A stretch of 41,268 nucleotides of DNA, from the NCBI GenBank assembly GCA_020350205.1, contig CP070707.1, forward strand, positions 1,493,393-1,534,660, given 5' to 3'. The DNA is from a bacterium (GTDB taxonomy: Bacteria; Calditrichota; Calditrichia; RBG-13-44-9). A program made the position numbers and the translations under genes. Below the pieces are notes generated by a model. That model made no database searches. It was not told where the DNA came from and saw only the letters and a program-made list of their open reading frames with translations. The stretch's first letter is position 1, and the number at the start of each line of letters is the position of its first letter. Shown piece after piece: positions 18,173 through 27,495 of this stretch.

Positions 18173-18619
18173 TTATTCTAGGCAAACCACCAGATAAGAC
18201 TTAAACTCTTTCCACGTAATTGGAATAACAAAAGCCTGTACTTCATCAGGTAATCGGATATCTTTAGCCCGCCCTTCAATGACCACCGGGACAGATATCA
18301 TAAAACTGCTTCCTTAAGCTTCCCTTACATTTCCAGAAATTGTATTGGCAATTTCTCCGGTGAGATCTTTCACTGTCTCTACAGTTGCTTCATTGTCATC
18401 CAATATGATAGCTGCAATGTTCTTTAACATTTCTTTTGTCGTGGTAATATAAATGCAACCTTTGCGTTTTCCAGAAATCCCAATTATCCCAGAATAATCT
18501 AAGACTACGGGTTCTCGACCTTTAAGGTAAGGAATTCCAGTAATTGCCTGTTCACCTGTAATTTCTTCAAAATAATTTACAGTACTATCAATAAAAAAAT
18601 GTAGATCGGTCTCATTCAT
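18173..18619 (-). pseudogene. cheX: CheX-like CheY-P phosphatase interrupted by an in-frame stop
   Basis: CheX/CheC/FliY-family phosphatase that would dephosphorylate the adjacent CheY. The ATG at 18619 reads 101 codons to TAA at 18314-18316. The key CheX helix with E and N (DLTGEIANTISGN) is present. Beyond the stop the same frame continues for 46 codons to TAA at 18173-18175, giving GSSFMISVPVVIEG and a PITWKEFKSYLVVC end that is typical of CheX. The whole reading frame has 148 positions, the normal family length. One base change (for example TTA to TAA) or a sequencing error explains it. AAGGA follows the stop directly and precedes an in-frame ATG (FMISV) by 9 nt, so re-initiation could supply the C-terminal part as a separate chain. 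Confidence 0.8.
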
Positions 18620-18640
18620 ATTGTATTATCTCCGAATATT

Positions 18641-19015
18641 TTAATTAAGTCCCATCATCCTGCTGAAAGCCGTTTTCAATTTTTCCGATGTAAATGGTTT
18701 AACCAAATAACTTTTTGCCCCTAATTGTATTGCTCTGAGTCCGGTTGCCTTATCCTTAAGTGCAGTTATTACCATTACTTTGACATCCCTTTTCATTTTC
18801 ATCATCTCTTCCAGAACTGTAATACCATCTAATTCAGGCATGGTAATATCCAAAGTAACCACATCAGGATCCTCGTTTTTAAATAGTTCAAGAGCTGTTT
18901 TACCATCTCCGGCAGTACCTACTACCTCAAGTTGAAATTCCTTCAAGTTCTTTTCAATCGCCTGTCGGATGGTCATCGAATCATCGACAATTAAAATTTT
19001 TACTTTTCCTTGCAT
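18641..19015 (-). CDS. cheY: CheY-type single-domain response regulator
   Basis: Stand-alone receiver of 124 aa with D11/D12, phospho-acceptor D56, T84 and K106, and no output domain. It is close to CheY in length and in motifs (LIVDDS, TLDITMPELDG, YLVKPF). GAGG lies 5 nt before the ATG. It is followed 21 nt later by the cheX-like gene; CheY next to a CheY-P phosphatase is a standard pairing. The likely phospho-donor is the CheA-type propeller kinase upstream. No flagellar or receptor genes are present in the window, so the target need not be a motor; a protein-protein output in a sensory pathway is equally possible. Confidence 0.93.
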   Translation of the reverse strand: MQGKVKILIVDDSMTIRQAIEKNLKEFQLEVVGTAGDGKTALELFKNEDPDVVTLDITMPELDGITVLEEMMKMKRDVKVMVITALKDKATGLRAIQLGAKSYLVKPFTSEKLKTAFSRMMGLN

Positions 19016-19194
19016 ATCAGCCTCACTTTTTATTTCGTCCTGGCATTTCTAAATTTCTAATCAAATTGATTTGAAGACAAAAAATCGACAACAATAAAAT
19101 TTGCGAAAATAATTTTATCCTTCTTCTAGTTATGGCCATTCCATCAGACAACCTAACCTAATTTTTATTAATATTTTTGGATTATGTAAACATC

Positions 19195-22100
19195 TCATAA
19201 TTCAACTTTCTCAAGATCGAGTTTAGAGGAAACCCGTTTTTTTCTAAGCTTTTTTAATGGAATTGATATAATAAATTCAGTATAGTTTCCAGATTCATAT
19301 TCGACTTTAATTGTACCACGATACTTATTTAACTTTTTCCTAATCATGTCTAATCCTACACCTCTTCCGCCCAGATTATTTGCTTTATCCAAAGTCGTAA
19401 AACCGGGTTCAAAAATGAGTTGGGCCAACATGGAAATATCCCACCTATGTAAGTCCTCATTCTTGTACTTTTCCAATGCTAATGCTTTCTCCATTACTTT
19501 TTCGGACTGAATTCCTCTTCCATCATCCTTATAGCGCAAATGAAAAATATTTCGTGATATTTCGGAAGTTAGAGTAATCAATGCCAACGGTTTTTTATTC
19601 TTGCTAATCCTTTCTTGAGGACTTTCTATTCCATGTGAAAAAGAGTTTCTAATCAACTGAATGAGAACTTCTTTAATTAGTAATCGATGTTGATAGGGAA
19701 GAGTATCAGATTGAAACTTTGTGTAATTAAACTCTACTTCTCTTCCCAAATCCTTTGATAAATTTTCGATCAAATTTTGTACCGATTTTATTAATAAGCT
19801 ACTATCTGCTTTCTTCTTTTTCTTAAAATGATGGTGAAATTGACTAATTTTTTCAATCAATTTCTTAACTTCAAAAAGGCTTCGATGCACCTCACCTAAT
19901 TGCAAAACCAGAGGAACAAAATTTTTCCCTTCAATCTTCGAGTGGCGCTTAACTTCACTAATACTTTCTTCAAATTGATGGGTTAAATCGACAAAAAACT
20001 TTAGATCTAGCAGGGTGGCATTTCCTTTTACCATGTGTATTGAGCGGTAGAGTTCTTCGAGAACATGATGAAAATTACCATTCTCACCAGCATGTTTCAA
20101 TAAGGTGTCAATATATTTCAGCTCACTTTCGGCTCCTTCTAGAAATTCATTCAAGAGTGCTGGTTCTATATGTAGAATGTTAACCAACCATTCCATCTGG
20201 TGCTGGGTTCTTTCTTCAGACATCTTAAGTTTTCTGGCTAAAACAACCTGCTCAGTGATATCAGTTACTGTAACAATAAGATTTTGAATTAAATTATTTT
20301 CACAAATTCTTTTAAAATTAAATGATAGAAATTTTGAACTCATCCAAACATTTCTTTCATCTTTCAGATTTAATTCTACCTCCAAAAGTGGATTCAATTC
20401 CTGTAAGGTAAATTCATCTACATCTTGTTTAAACATTAAATTCAGATATTCTTGAGTGTTTTTAACAATAGTGCCTTCAACTTTTTGATCGAGGATTTGC
20501 AGAAAGTTTTTACCAGATATTTCCCTTTCATGAAGCATATCTTCTAGGACATGCGAATATTGAGATCCCACTTCTAAACCGGAATTGATCAGAAAAATAC
20601 CTTCAGCAACATTATTAAGAATATCATCTGTATCACGTTTTGCTTTCAATAATTCAAAATTACTTTGATTTAACTCTCGCGTACGCTGGTTTACTTCTAA
20701 TTCTAATTTTCTCTTCTGAGAATTAATGCTCTTCATTCTCAAAGCAACAATCACATAGAACAGACCTAAAACGATTATCACTAAAAGAAATTTAAACCAC
20801 CAGGTTTCCCAAAAAGGTGGATGGATGATTAGCCGAATTGAGGTTCCACCCTCATTCCACAACCCGTCATTATTACTTCCTCTCACTCTAAAAGTATAGT
20901 TTCCCCCTCCTATATTGGTATAATTCGCATATCTGCGGTTACCACTTAGAATCCAGTCCTTATCAAATCCCTCCAGCATAAAGGAATACTGATTTTTTGT
21001 AGGATTGGTAAAATCCAACGCTGCAAACTCGAACGAGAAGAATTTATCGAGGTAGGATAACTCAAGCTCCCTCATTTTTGTTATTGATTTTCCAAGTTCA
21101 ATAGGTTTATCGTACTTTTTTATTGAAGTGAGCACAATCAGTGGTATATGTTCATTGTTTCGTACGAGGCTCGGTGAAAAAACTGTAAAACCATTAATTC
21201 CCCCGAAAAACATCTCGCCTCTTTTATTTCTAAAAAATGCATTACCATTAAACTCATTACCTTGGATTCCATCCTTTGAATCATAATTGATAAATGTTTC
21301 GGTCTCAGGATCAAATCGAGAAAGTCCCTGATTAGTGCTTAACCAAAGAAAACCCTTTTCGTCTTCTAATATACCATAAACAGCATTATTGGGAAGACCG
21401 TCTTCTCTAGAATAATGTTTAAAAATGAACTCCTCTCTCTCAAGTTTGTCTAATCCACCACCATAAGTCCCAATCCAAAATCTTCCCTTTTTATCTTCAT
21501 GCATACAAAGGACTCTATCGTTGGAAAGAGATGATAAATTTGATGGATTATGATAAAATGAAATAAAATTATCATCCTTTTTTATATAGAGGCTTAGCCC
21601 GCTAAACGTTCCTACCCAGATCGCTCCCCTTTTATCTTGATAGATATATCGGACATGATTTCCACTTATACTTTTTGATTCATTCGGATCATTGAAGTAT
21701 TTTTTAAAACTTTTTCTTTTCTTATCAAATTTATTTAAACCATTAAGTGTAGCTATCCATAAATTTCCTTCCGAATCTTCGAATACATGACGTAATCCAT
21801 TATCGCTAATGCTCATTGAATTCTTCGGATTATGTATAAACCGCTCAAATTTTTCACTTTCCCAATCATACCGATTTAAACCCCCGCCTTCAGTGCCTAT
21901 CCAGAGCTCACCAGACTTATCTTGGAATACTGTTCTAATTAAATTATGACTCAAACTTCCAGGATCAGTAGGATCGTTAAAGTAATGCTGGTACTTTGCT
22001 GAATTTCTGTTCAGTCTATTCAGTCCATGATTCGTTCCTATCCAAACATATTCCCGATCATCCTCAAAGATCGCCCATACATTTTTATCACTTAATGAAT

Positions 22101-23208
22101 GAAGCTTTGCGGGATTTTGTCCGTAATTTTTAAAAACAGCTTTTTTTTGGTCAAACTTATTGAGTGCCCCACTATACGTTCCAACCCACAAAATACCGCC
22201 AGCATCTTGGTAAATGGTACGAACCATGTTATTTGTAAGACTGGTAGGTTCTGCCGGATCGCTCATGATTTTTAGAAAGCGCCCGGACTTAGAAGAGAAT
22301 TGATTCAATCCATCGTCTGTACCAATCCAATAGATACCCGTCGCATCTCTGAATATTACATAGATAAAATCATTGCTTATGCTGAAGGGATTTTCTGGAA
22401 TATGTCTAAATCTCTCAAATCTGTTTGTTCGGGGATCATAAATATTAAGGCCAGCACCATTCGTTCCAATCCAAATTTTGCCATCATCTCCAAGATATAA
22501 GCAACTTATCTGATTACTCCCCAGACTATGGGTAAGTTTTATATCATTTTTAAAGTGTCTTAACTTCTGACTGTTCCAATTATAGCAATACAATCCCTCA
22601 CCGATTGTACCCCACCAAAGATTACCGTCAGAGTCCTCAATTATTGAAGTAACATCAAATCTGCTTGTTATATCATTTTCTTTCGGATGGAATGTAAAAT
22701 GTTCAAAAATATTTTTTTCCTTATCAAAACGGTTTAATCCGCCTCCCATGGTTCCAACCCAAATTGTTCCTTGTCGATCTTCGAAAATAGACAGAACACG
22801 ATCATCACTAATGCTTGTGCTCTGCTTTTCATTATGCCTATATTTTATAAAACTATTACTATTTTTATCGAAAAAATTCAGGCCGCCTGCACTTGTCCCA
22901 ATCCACAAATTTCCGTTCCGATCGACCTCAAGTGCAGTAATCCAATTATCCGAAATCGAGCTCTCACTATAAGGATCCGTCTTAAAAATTTTAAATTCGT
23001 AACCGTCATATCTATTCAATCCTTCCTGGGTTCCAAGCCACAAAAATCCTTCTTTATCCTGAGTAATCGCTAAAATTGTACTTTGGGATAATCCATCTTC
23101 CATAGAGATGTGCTCGAAGGAGATATTCTGGGATTGAGAGTATATGGAAGTATTAAGAAAAAATAAGAGGATTAAAAGGATTATTTTTCGAATACTGCAA
23201 ATTCTCAT
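19195..23208 (-). CDS. Two-propeller periplasmic sensor fused to PAS-HPt-CheA-type kinase
   Basis: A 1337-aa membrane sensor when started at the ATG at 23208; an upstream ATG at 23325 would add 39 residues before the signal peptide and is less likely. Signal peptide about 1-25. Then 13-14 Reg_prop blades of the form W(I/V)GTxxGGLNRFD (about 30-680), enough for two seven-bladed propellers, a Y_Y_Y domain (about 730-796) and one membrane helix (about 804-824). This is the sensor half of hybrid two-component proteins. The cytoplasmic part is different: coiled coil, PAS (about 860-995), HPt with H1058 in SIHMVKGNA, and a CheA-type ATPase with NSFSHGIE, DDGRG and GGRGVG. No CheW-like domain, receiver or AraC domain follows. 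Likely CheY donor. Confidence 0.88.
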   Translation of the reverse strand: MRICSIRKIILLILLFFLNTSIYSQSQNISFEHISMEDGLSQSTILAITQDKEGFLWLGTQEGLNRYDGYEFKIFKTDPYSESSISDNWITALEVDRNGNLWIGTSAGGLNFFDKNSNSFIKYRHNEKQSTSISDDRVLSIFEDRQGTIWVGTMGGGLNRFDKEKNIFEHFTFHPKENDITSRFDVTSIIEDSDGNLWWGTIGEGLYCYNWNSQKLRHFKNDIKLTHSLGSNQISCLYLGDDGKIWIGTNGAGLNIYDPRTNRFERFRHIPENPFSISNDFIYVIFRDATGIYWIGTDDGLNQFSSKSGRFLKIMSDPAEPTSLTNNMVRTIYQDAGGILWVGTYSGALNKFDQKKAVFKNYGQNPAKLHSLSDKNVWAIFEDDREYVWIGTNHGLNRLNRNSAKYQHYFNDPTDPGSLSHNLIRTVFQDKSGELWIGTEGGGLNRYDWESEKFERFIHNPKNSMSISDNGLRHVFEDSEGNLWIATLNGLNKFDKKRKSFKKYFNDPNESKSISGNHVRYIYQDKRGAIWVGTFSGLSLYIKKDDNFISFYHNPSNLSSLSNDRVLCMHEDKKGRFWIGTYGGGLDKLEREEFIFKHYSREDGLPNNAVYGILEDEKGFLWLSTNQGLSRFDPETETFINYDSKDGIQGNEFNGNAFFRNKRGEMFFGGINGFTVFSPSLVRNNEHIPLIVLTSIKKYDKPIELGKSITKMRELELSYLDKFFSFEFAALDFTNPTKNQYSFMLEGFDKDWILSGNRRYANYTNIGGGNYTFRVRGSNNDGLWNEGGTSIRLIIHPPFWETWWFKFLLVIIVLGLFYVIVALRMKSINSQKRKLELEVNQRTRELNQSNFELLKAKRDTDDILNNVAEGIFLINSGLEVGSQYSHVLEDMLHEREISGKNFLQILDQKVEGTIVKNTQEYLNLMFKQDVDEFTLQELNPLLEVELNLKDERNVWMSSKFLSFNFKRICENNLIQNLIVTVTDITEQVVLARKLKMSEERTQHQMEWLVNILHIEPALLNEFLEGAESELKYIDTLLKHAGENGNFHHVLEELYRSIHMVKGNATLLDLKFFVDLTHQFEESISEVKRHSKIEGKNFVPLVLQLGEVHRSLFEVKKLIEKISQFHHHFKKKKKADSSLLIKSVQNLIENLSKDLGREVEFNYTKFQSDTLPYQHRLLIKEVLIQLIRNSFSHGIESPQERISKNKKPLALITLTSEISRNIFHLRYKDDGRGIQSEKVMEKALALEKYKNEDLHRWDISMLAQLIFEPGFTTLDKANNLGGRGVGLDMIRKKLNKYRGTIKVEYESGNYTEFIISIPLKKLRKKRVSSKLDLEKVEL

Positions 23209-23655
23209 GTAAATTATTTGCGCTGCCCAAAGAACCTGTAAGAAAGCTTTACTCCTGATAGACATGGTAATCAAATTGGCCTTGAAATGGAACATATAGC
23301 ATACTTTGATCAAATATTCAATCATATATTCGGCCTAAAAGGGAGAATCTGTAATGATAATTTTATTCCGTTACCAAGGAACAAAAAAGAGGAAGACAAC
23401 TGTTTTAATAACTGTTTTTTACTTGTGATACTATACAAAATGAAGTATAGCCTGGACTGATCTGGCCTGGTTATTTATTTATATGTAGTGTAGGGAAATT
23501 AATTATTAAAAATAATAAATCACTCTAATACACAATAAATTCTGACAAAATCTTTAGTTATATTTATCAAACAATGGGGAAAAAGAAGGTCGGTAACGAA
23601 AATTCAATGAAAGTACCTGATCGAAAAAAAATCAATTTACAGGTTGTATCCATTC
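23209..23655. promoter_or_regulatory. Intergenic region upstream of the propeller kinase
   Basis: About 450 bases between the propeller-kinase start and the end of the ParB-like gene, both minus strand. I see no gene. It contains a short inverted repeat CTATAC/GTATAG (23431-23436 and 23445-23450) and the direct repeat AACTGTTTT/AACTGTTTT near 23399-23420, which may be promoter-linked sites for the kinase operon. Neither is strong evidence. Confidence 0.25.
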
Positions 23656-24621
23656 TTACTTGTCCGCTGATAAAAAATTCATATCAGTCAAAATCTCTTT
23701 GATAACCTGTCGATTTTCAGTATTTCCAGCAAAAGATGCGAGTAGATCGAGTTCCTCGGTTCTACAGACGGCAAAACGTAATTCTAGTATGCTTTCCTCA
23801 AGTGACTCATCCCAATGGACATGCAAAAAACCTGCACTCCCTTTCATCAGAAGTTTTGACCTATCTCTGATTACCCTGTTTATTTTATTAAGAATTGGGT
23901 ATCGGGTATCATATACTTTCTTCTTGATCCGGTGTGAAATTTGCGACTGGTTCATAGATTCCTTCATAAGCGAATCTACTGACAATAAAGACCAGCTTTT
24001 ATCTGCACCAATTTCATCTCTTTGACAAATTTCATGAATCATTTCCAGAAGGTTGAGAAGTTCATTTCCCTTAAAATTAAGTGAATATGCCATTTTAAAC
24101 CAATTCTCGTATTCAGGTAGTGGAAAAAGAATTAATTTTATGATATTTTTAATCGATAGATCTATATTATGCAAGTATTCTACCAGCCATGCCGGAAGAT
24201 TATTTATAAATTGAATTATATCCTCTTCCAGATTCAGAAATTTCAAATCTAAAATATCTAATATTTCTTCAGTGAGAGAGTTATCCAAATATTTTTGGGA
24301 GAGGCGGAATACCCTCAATTTTTCGATCGCCGATAATTTATTATTCGTGATATTTATGGATAAGGCGGAGAGGAATAACCGATTAAATTTATCTTCTTTA
24401 AAAACAATTGCCGGTAATTTTCTCAATTTTAATTCTCTTGATACCTGAAAACGACGATGTCCATCAATGATCAAAAGTTTATCAGACTCGATTAACCATA
24501 AAGGTATTTTTACTCCAAACTTTTGAATGGACCGATACAAATCCAGAGGAATTAACTCCATATGATAACCGAATTTGGCGGGAGACCCAATTTCTGAAAT
24601 TGAAACACTTTGAATTTTCAT
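23656..24621 (-). CDS. ParB/sulfiredoxin-like nuclease-domain protein
   Basis: Protein of 321 aa whose N-terminal about 100 residues form a ParB N-domain: a VSISEI-type start, an IPLDLYRSIQKFG helix, and the GHRR box (54-57) in IIDGHRRFQVSREL, the region that binds CTP in ParB proteins. After that I see no clear ParB helix-turn-helix; the middle is helical and hydrophobic, and the end (about 245-321) is mixed and unassigned. There is no parA or replication gene beside it, so chromosome partitioning is not implied. A regulatory or DNA-linked role is possible. The start lies in a hairpin (separate entry) with AAAAGGA about 10 nt upstream. Function unknown beyond the domain. Confidence 0.6.
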   Translation of the reverse strand: MKIQSVSISEIGSPAKFGYHMELIPLDLYRSIQKFGVKIPLWLIESDKLLIIDGHRRFQVSRELKLRKLPAIVFKEDKFNRLFLSALSINITNNKLSAIEKLRVFRLSQKYLDNSLTEEILDILDLKFLNLEEDIIQFINNLPAWLVEYLHNIDLSIKNIIKLILFPLPEYENWFKMAYSLNFKGNELLNLLEMIHEICQRDEIGADKSWSLLSVDSLMKESMNQSQISHRIKKKVYDTRYPILNKINRVIRDRSKLLMKGSAGFLHVHWDESLEESILELRFAVCRTEELDLLASFAGNTENRQVIKEILTDMNFLSADK

Positions 24622-24631
24622 TTGAAAATTC
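24612..24631. promoter_or_regulatory. Hairpin over the start codon of the ParB-like gene
   Basis: Perfect inverted repeat GAATTTTC-ATTT-GAAAATTC, stem 8 bp and loop 4 nt. The ATG of the ParB-like gene (24619-24621) sits at the loop/stem edge, and the ribosome site is next to it. It could sequester the start or serve as an autoregulatory protein site. Confidence 0.45.
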
Positions 24632-24655
24632 CTTTTATTTTAAAGTACTTTTGTA

Positions 24656-24671
24656 TAACAACATTTTGTTA
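24656..24671. promoter_or_regulatory. Inverted repeat TAACAA-CATT-TTGTTA upstream of the ParB-like gene
   Basis: Perfect 6-bp inverted repeat 35 nt before the ParB-like start. Its position fits an operator. Short enough that chance cannot be excluded in AT-rich DNA. Confidence 0.3.
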
Positions 24672-24850
24672 AGGCTTTCATGGAGTTTTAAAATAATCCA
24701 TATCCATATTCACACTTGAGAAACATGATTGGCTATTTTTAAAAAATAATTCTGTCTTATCTAATCAAATCCTGAACGCAATATTCCAAAAATCTTTTGA
24801 AGGCAATGCTAGTTGGAGATGGAGGAGGCGTAAAGATCATCCTTAACAGA

Positions 24851-24878
24851 AGGGTGGCCCAGTCACTGGAGCCACCCT
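24851..24878 (-). terminator. Terminator hairpin after the aldehyde dehydrogenase gene
   Basis: GGGTGGC (24852-24858) pairs with GCCACCC (24871-24877), and CCAGT (24859-24863) pairs with ACTGG (24865-24869) inside, leaving one bulged A and a single loop base in the simple fold. It starts 15 nt after the stop codon of the dehydrogenase. The following T-run is weak on both sides. Confidence 0.6.
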
Positions 24879-24892
24879 CGTTTACTTTCAGC

Positions 24893-26434
24893 TTAAAAAT
24901 CACCAAATTTTATACCCTGGGCAAGTGGTAATTCATCTCCCCAGTTGACTGTGTTCGTCTGGCGTCGCATATAGGCTTTCCAGGCATCAGAACCGGATTC
25001 TCTTCCACCACCCGTTTCCTTTTCACCGCCAAAAGCTCCCCCGATTTCGGCACCACTTGTACCTATATTGATATTGGCGATGCCACAATCTGAACCTTCC
25101 GGACCTAAAAAGTATTCTGCTTCTTTCAAATTATTTGTAAACATAGCAGATGATAAACCCTGTGGGACATCATTATGTAAACGCAGAGCTTCTTCTTTGG
25201 ATCTATATTTCATCACATACAGAATAGGTGCAAAAGTCTCATGTTGAACAATAGGAAAATTGTTATCTGCCTGGGCAATACAAGGACGTACGAAGAAACC
25301 ATTTTTGTACGGTTCATTCTCTAAAATCTCACCCCCATATAATATTTTACCACCTTGTTTTTTTAGCTGATTCAGCGCGTCCTGCATCGTCTCAATCGCC
25401 GCTCGATCTACTAAAGGACCCATTAAAATTCCATTTTCTAAAGGATTGCCAATTGAAATCTGCTGATAAGCCTTAATAAGTTTTTCAACGATATGATCAT
25501 AGACCTTTTCATGTACAATGAGACGACGGGTTGTGGTGCAGCGTTGTCCTGCAGTTCCCACAGCTCCAAATACAACAGCCCTCAATGTTAAATCCAGATC
25601 TGCGGACTCCGTGATAATAATGGCATTATTTCCACCTAACTCTAAAATCGTCCTTCCCAATCTTTTTCCAACGTGTTCCGCCACGCGTCTTCCCATGGGA
25701 ATGCTTCCTGTAAAACTGATTAGTGGAACATTTTTATCTTCCAGCATCTGCTGCCCCACTGAAGACCCAGGACCGATTATTGTATTAAAAATGCCTTTCG
25801 GTAGCCCTTCTCTTTTAACAACTTTATCAACAATATTCTGTATTGCTACGGCACAAAGAGGAGTCTGACTGCTTGGTTTCCACACCATAACATCACCACA
25901 CACAGCTGCAATGAGAGCGTTCCAGGACCAGACTGCCACAGGAAAATTAAAAGCAGTGATTATTCCTACTATACCCAGTGGATGCCACTGTTCCATCATT
26001 CGGTGTTTGGGCCGCTCACTTTGAATGGTTAATCCATACAACTGCCGACTCAATCCAACTGAAAAATCAGCAATATCGATCATCTCCTGAACTTCGCCTC
26101 TACCTTCAGACAAAATTTTACCCATTTCCAGAGTAACCAGTTTTCCCAATTGCTCTTTATATTTTCGAAGTTCCATACCGATCAGGCGAACAACCTCGCC
26201 CCTTTTTGGTGCCGGCACATTTCGCCAAAGTTTAAAAGCTTTCTCAGCTTCCTTAATCACCTGTTTATATTCCTCAGGTCCCGCCTGATGAATTTCGGCA
26301 ATTACCTCCCCATTTATAGGACTAACTGAGGTCAGTATCTTAGATGAATCATTTAAAATCCATTCACCAAAACTGGCTCCAAAATTTTTCTTTTGAATTC
26401 CGAGTTCTTTCAAAAAAGACTTGTCAATCTGCAT
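24893..26434 (-). CDS. Aldehyde dehydrogenase, ALDH7 (antiquitin) family
   Basis: NAD(P)-dependent enzyme of 513 aa oxidising an aldehyde to its acid. Catalytic residues are C299 in AGQRCTTTRRL and E265 in LELGGNNA; N163 in AFNFPVAVWSWN holds the oxyanion; FTGS (241-244) belongs to the cofactor site. The GQRCTTTRRL and ELGGNNAI blocks and SPINGEVIA start are typical of ALDH7, whose members oxidise alpha-aminoadipic semialdehyde in lysine breakdown. Lysine catabolism is a likely role, but no other pathway gene is adjacent. GGAGG lies 7 nt before the ATG, the best ribosome site in the window. Transcribed alone, between a terminator and a divergent pyrF. Confidence 0.92.
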   Translation of the reverse strand: MQIDKSFLKELGIQKKNFGASFGEWILNDSSKILTSVSPINGEVIAEIHQAGPEEYKQVIKEAEKAFKLWRNVPAPKRGEVVRLIGMELRKYKEQLGKLVTLEMGKILSEGRGEVQEMIDIADFSVGLSRQLYGLTIQSERPKHRMMEQWHPLGIVGIITAFNFPVAVWSWNALIAAVCGDVMVWKPSSQTPLCAVAIQNIVDKVVKREGLPKGIFNTIIGPGSSVGQQMLEDKNVPLISFTGSIPMGRRVAEHVGKRLGRTILELGGNNAIIITESADLDLTLRAVVFGAVGTAGQRCTTTRRLIVHEKVYDHIVEKLIKAYQQISIGNPLENGILMGPLVDRAAIETMQDALNQLKKQGGKILYGGEILENEPYKNGFFVRPCIAQADNNFPIVQHETFAPILYVMKYRSKEEALRLHNDVPQGLSSAMFTNNLKEAEYFLGPEGSDCGIANINIGTSGAEIGGAFGGEKETGGGRESGSDAWKAYMRRQTNTVNWGDELPLAQGIKFGDF

Positions 26435-26654
26435 AAATAAACCTCCAAATATTTATTTTTTCTGATCTCCCCAAAGTTATATTTTCACAAGTAGATTATC
26501 AATTTGAAAAAAAATTGTCGGCTTTCACTGTAATTCTGATAAATTTAAAATTTTCATCTCAAAAAAAATCAATGAACAATCATGCCGGCAGAATGATTTT
26601 TAAGTTGGATTCAGTAATCATGCAACTTAATTTCGACAAATATATTTTATAACT

Positions 26655-27470
26655 ATGTTTAAAGAAAAACTAAAGAAATATACCCAGAATAAGAATTCCC
26701 TGTTGTGTATAGGTTTAGATTGCGATATCAGAAAGATCCCCCCCTTCCTTTTGGAAGAAGACGATCCTCTTTTTACCTTTAATCGTGAAATAATAGAAGC
26801 AACGGCTGATCTTGCCATTGCTTTTAAACCAAATATTGCATTTTATGAAACATTAGGTCCAACGGGCTGGCATTTATTGGAGAAAACCCTTGAGTATATC
26901 CCGGGGGATTGTTTAGTCATTGCAGATGCGAAACGGGGAGACATAGGAAATTCTGCCAGGAAATATGCAGATCTCTATTTTCAGTCTTATTCATTCGATG
27001 CTATTACAGTCTCTCCGTATATGGGATATGATTCGATTCAACCTTTTATTGAATATGATGATAAAGCGACCTTTGTTTTGTGTTTGACGAGTAATTCAGG
27101 TTCCCATGACTTTCAATATCTGAATAGCGGATCGGAACCTTTATATCTCAAAATTGCGCGTAAAGTGTCTGAGTGGAATCTAGAGAAGGGGAACTGCGGC
27201 TTGGTAGTCGGGGCGACCCATCCTGAAAATTTAAGCAGTATTAGGGAAGTCTCCCCGCAACTCCCTCTGTTGATTCCCGGGATAGGAACTCAAGGCGGAA
27301 ATCTAAAACTAACGGTACAGTATGGTACTGATGAAAAAGGCGAGGGTGCACTCATAAATGTTAGTCGAAGTATAATATATGCATCTCCGGATGAAAATTT
27401 TGCCGAGGCTGCGAGAGATAAAGCTCTCGAGTATAAGCATGCAATAAATGCCATACGCAAAGTAAAATAA
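26655..27470 (+). CDS. pyrF: Orotidine 5'-phosphate decarboxylase (type 2)
   Basis: Last step of UMP synthesis, decarboxylating OMP. The catalytic Lys-Asp motif is DAKRGDIGN (91-99). FKPNIAFYE and VSPYMGYDS blocks and the 271-aa length fit the longer type 2 family (about 270-280 aa). No Shine-Dalgarno sequence is visible before the ATG, so the mRNA may be nearly leaderless. pyrE follows after 25 nt, forming a pyrimidine operon. The 220 bases upstream, shared with the divergent dehydrogenase gene, hold no other gene. Confidence 0.95.
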   Translation: MFKEKLKKYTQNKNSLLCIGLDCDIRKIPPFLLEEDDPLFTFNREIIEATADLAIAFKPNIAFYETLGPTGWHLLEKTLEYIPGDCLVIADAKRGDIGNSARKYADLYFQSYSFDAITVSPYMGYDSIQPFIEYDDKATFVLCLTSNSGSHDFQYLNSGSEPLYLKIARKVSEWNLEKGNCGLVVGATHPENLSSIREVSPQLPLLIPGIGTQGGNLKLTVQYGTDEKGEGALINVSRSIIYASPDENFAEAARDKALEYKHAINAIRKVK

Positions 27471-27495
27471 AAATATAAATTGAAAGAGTTTACAT

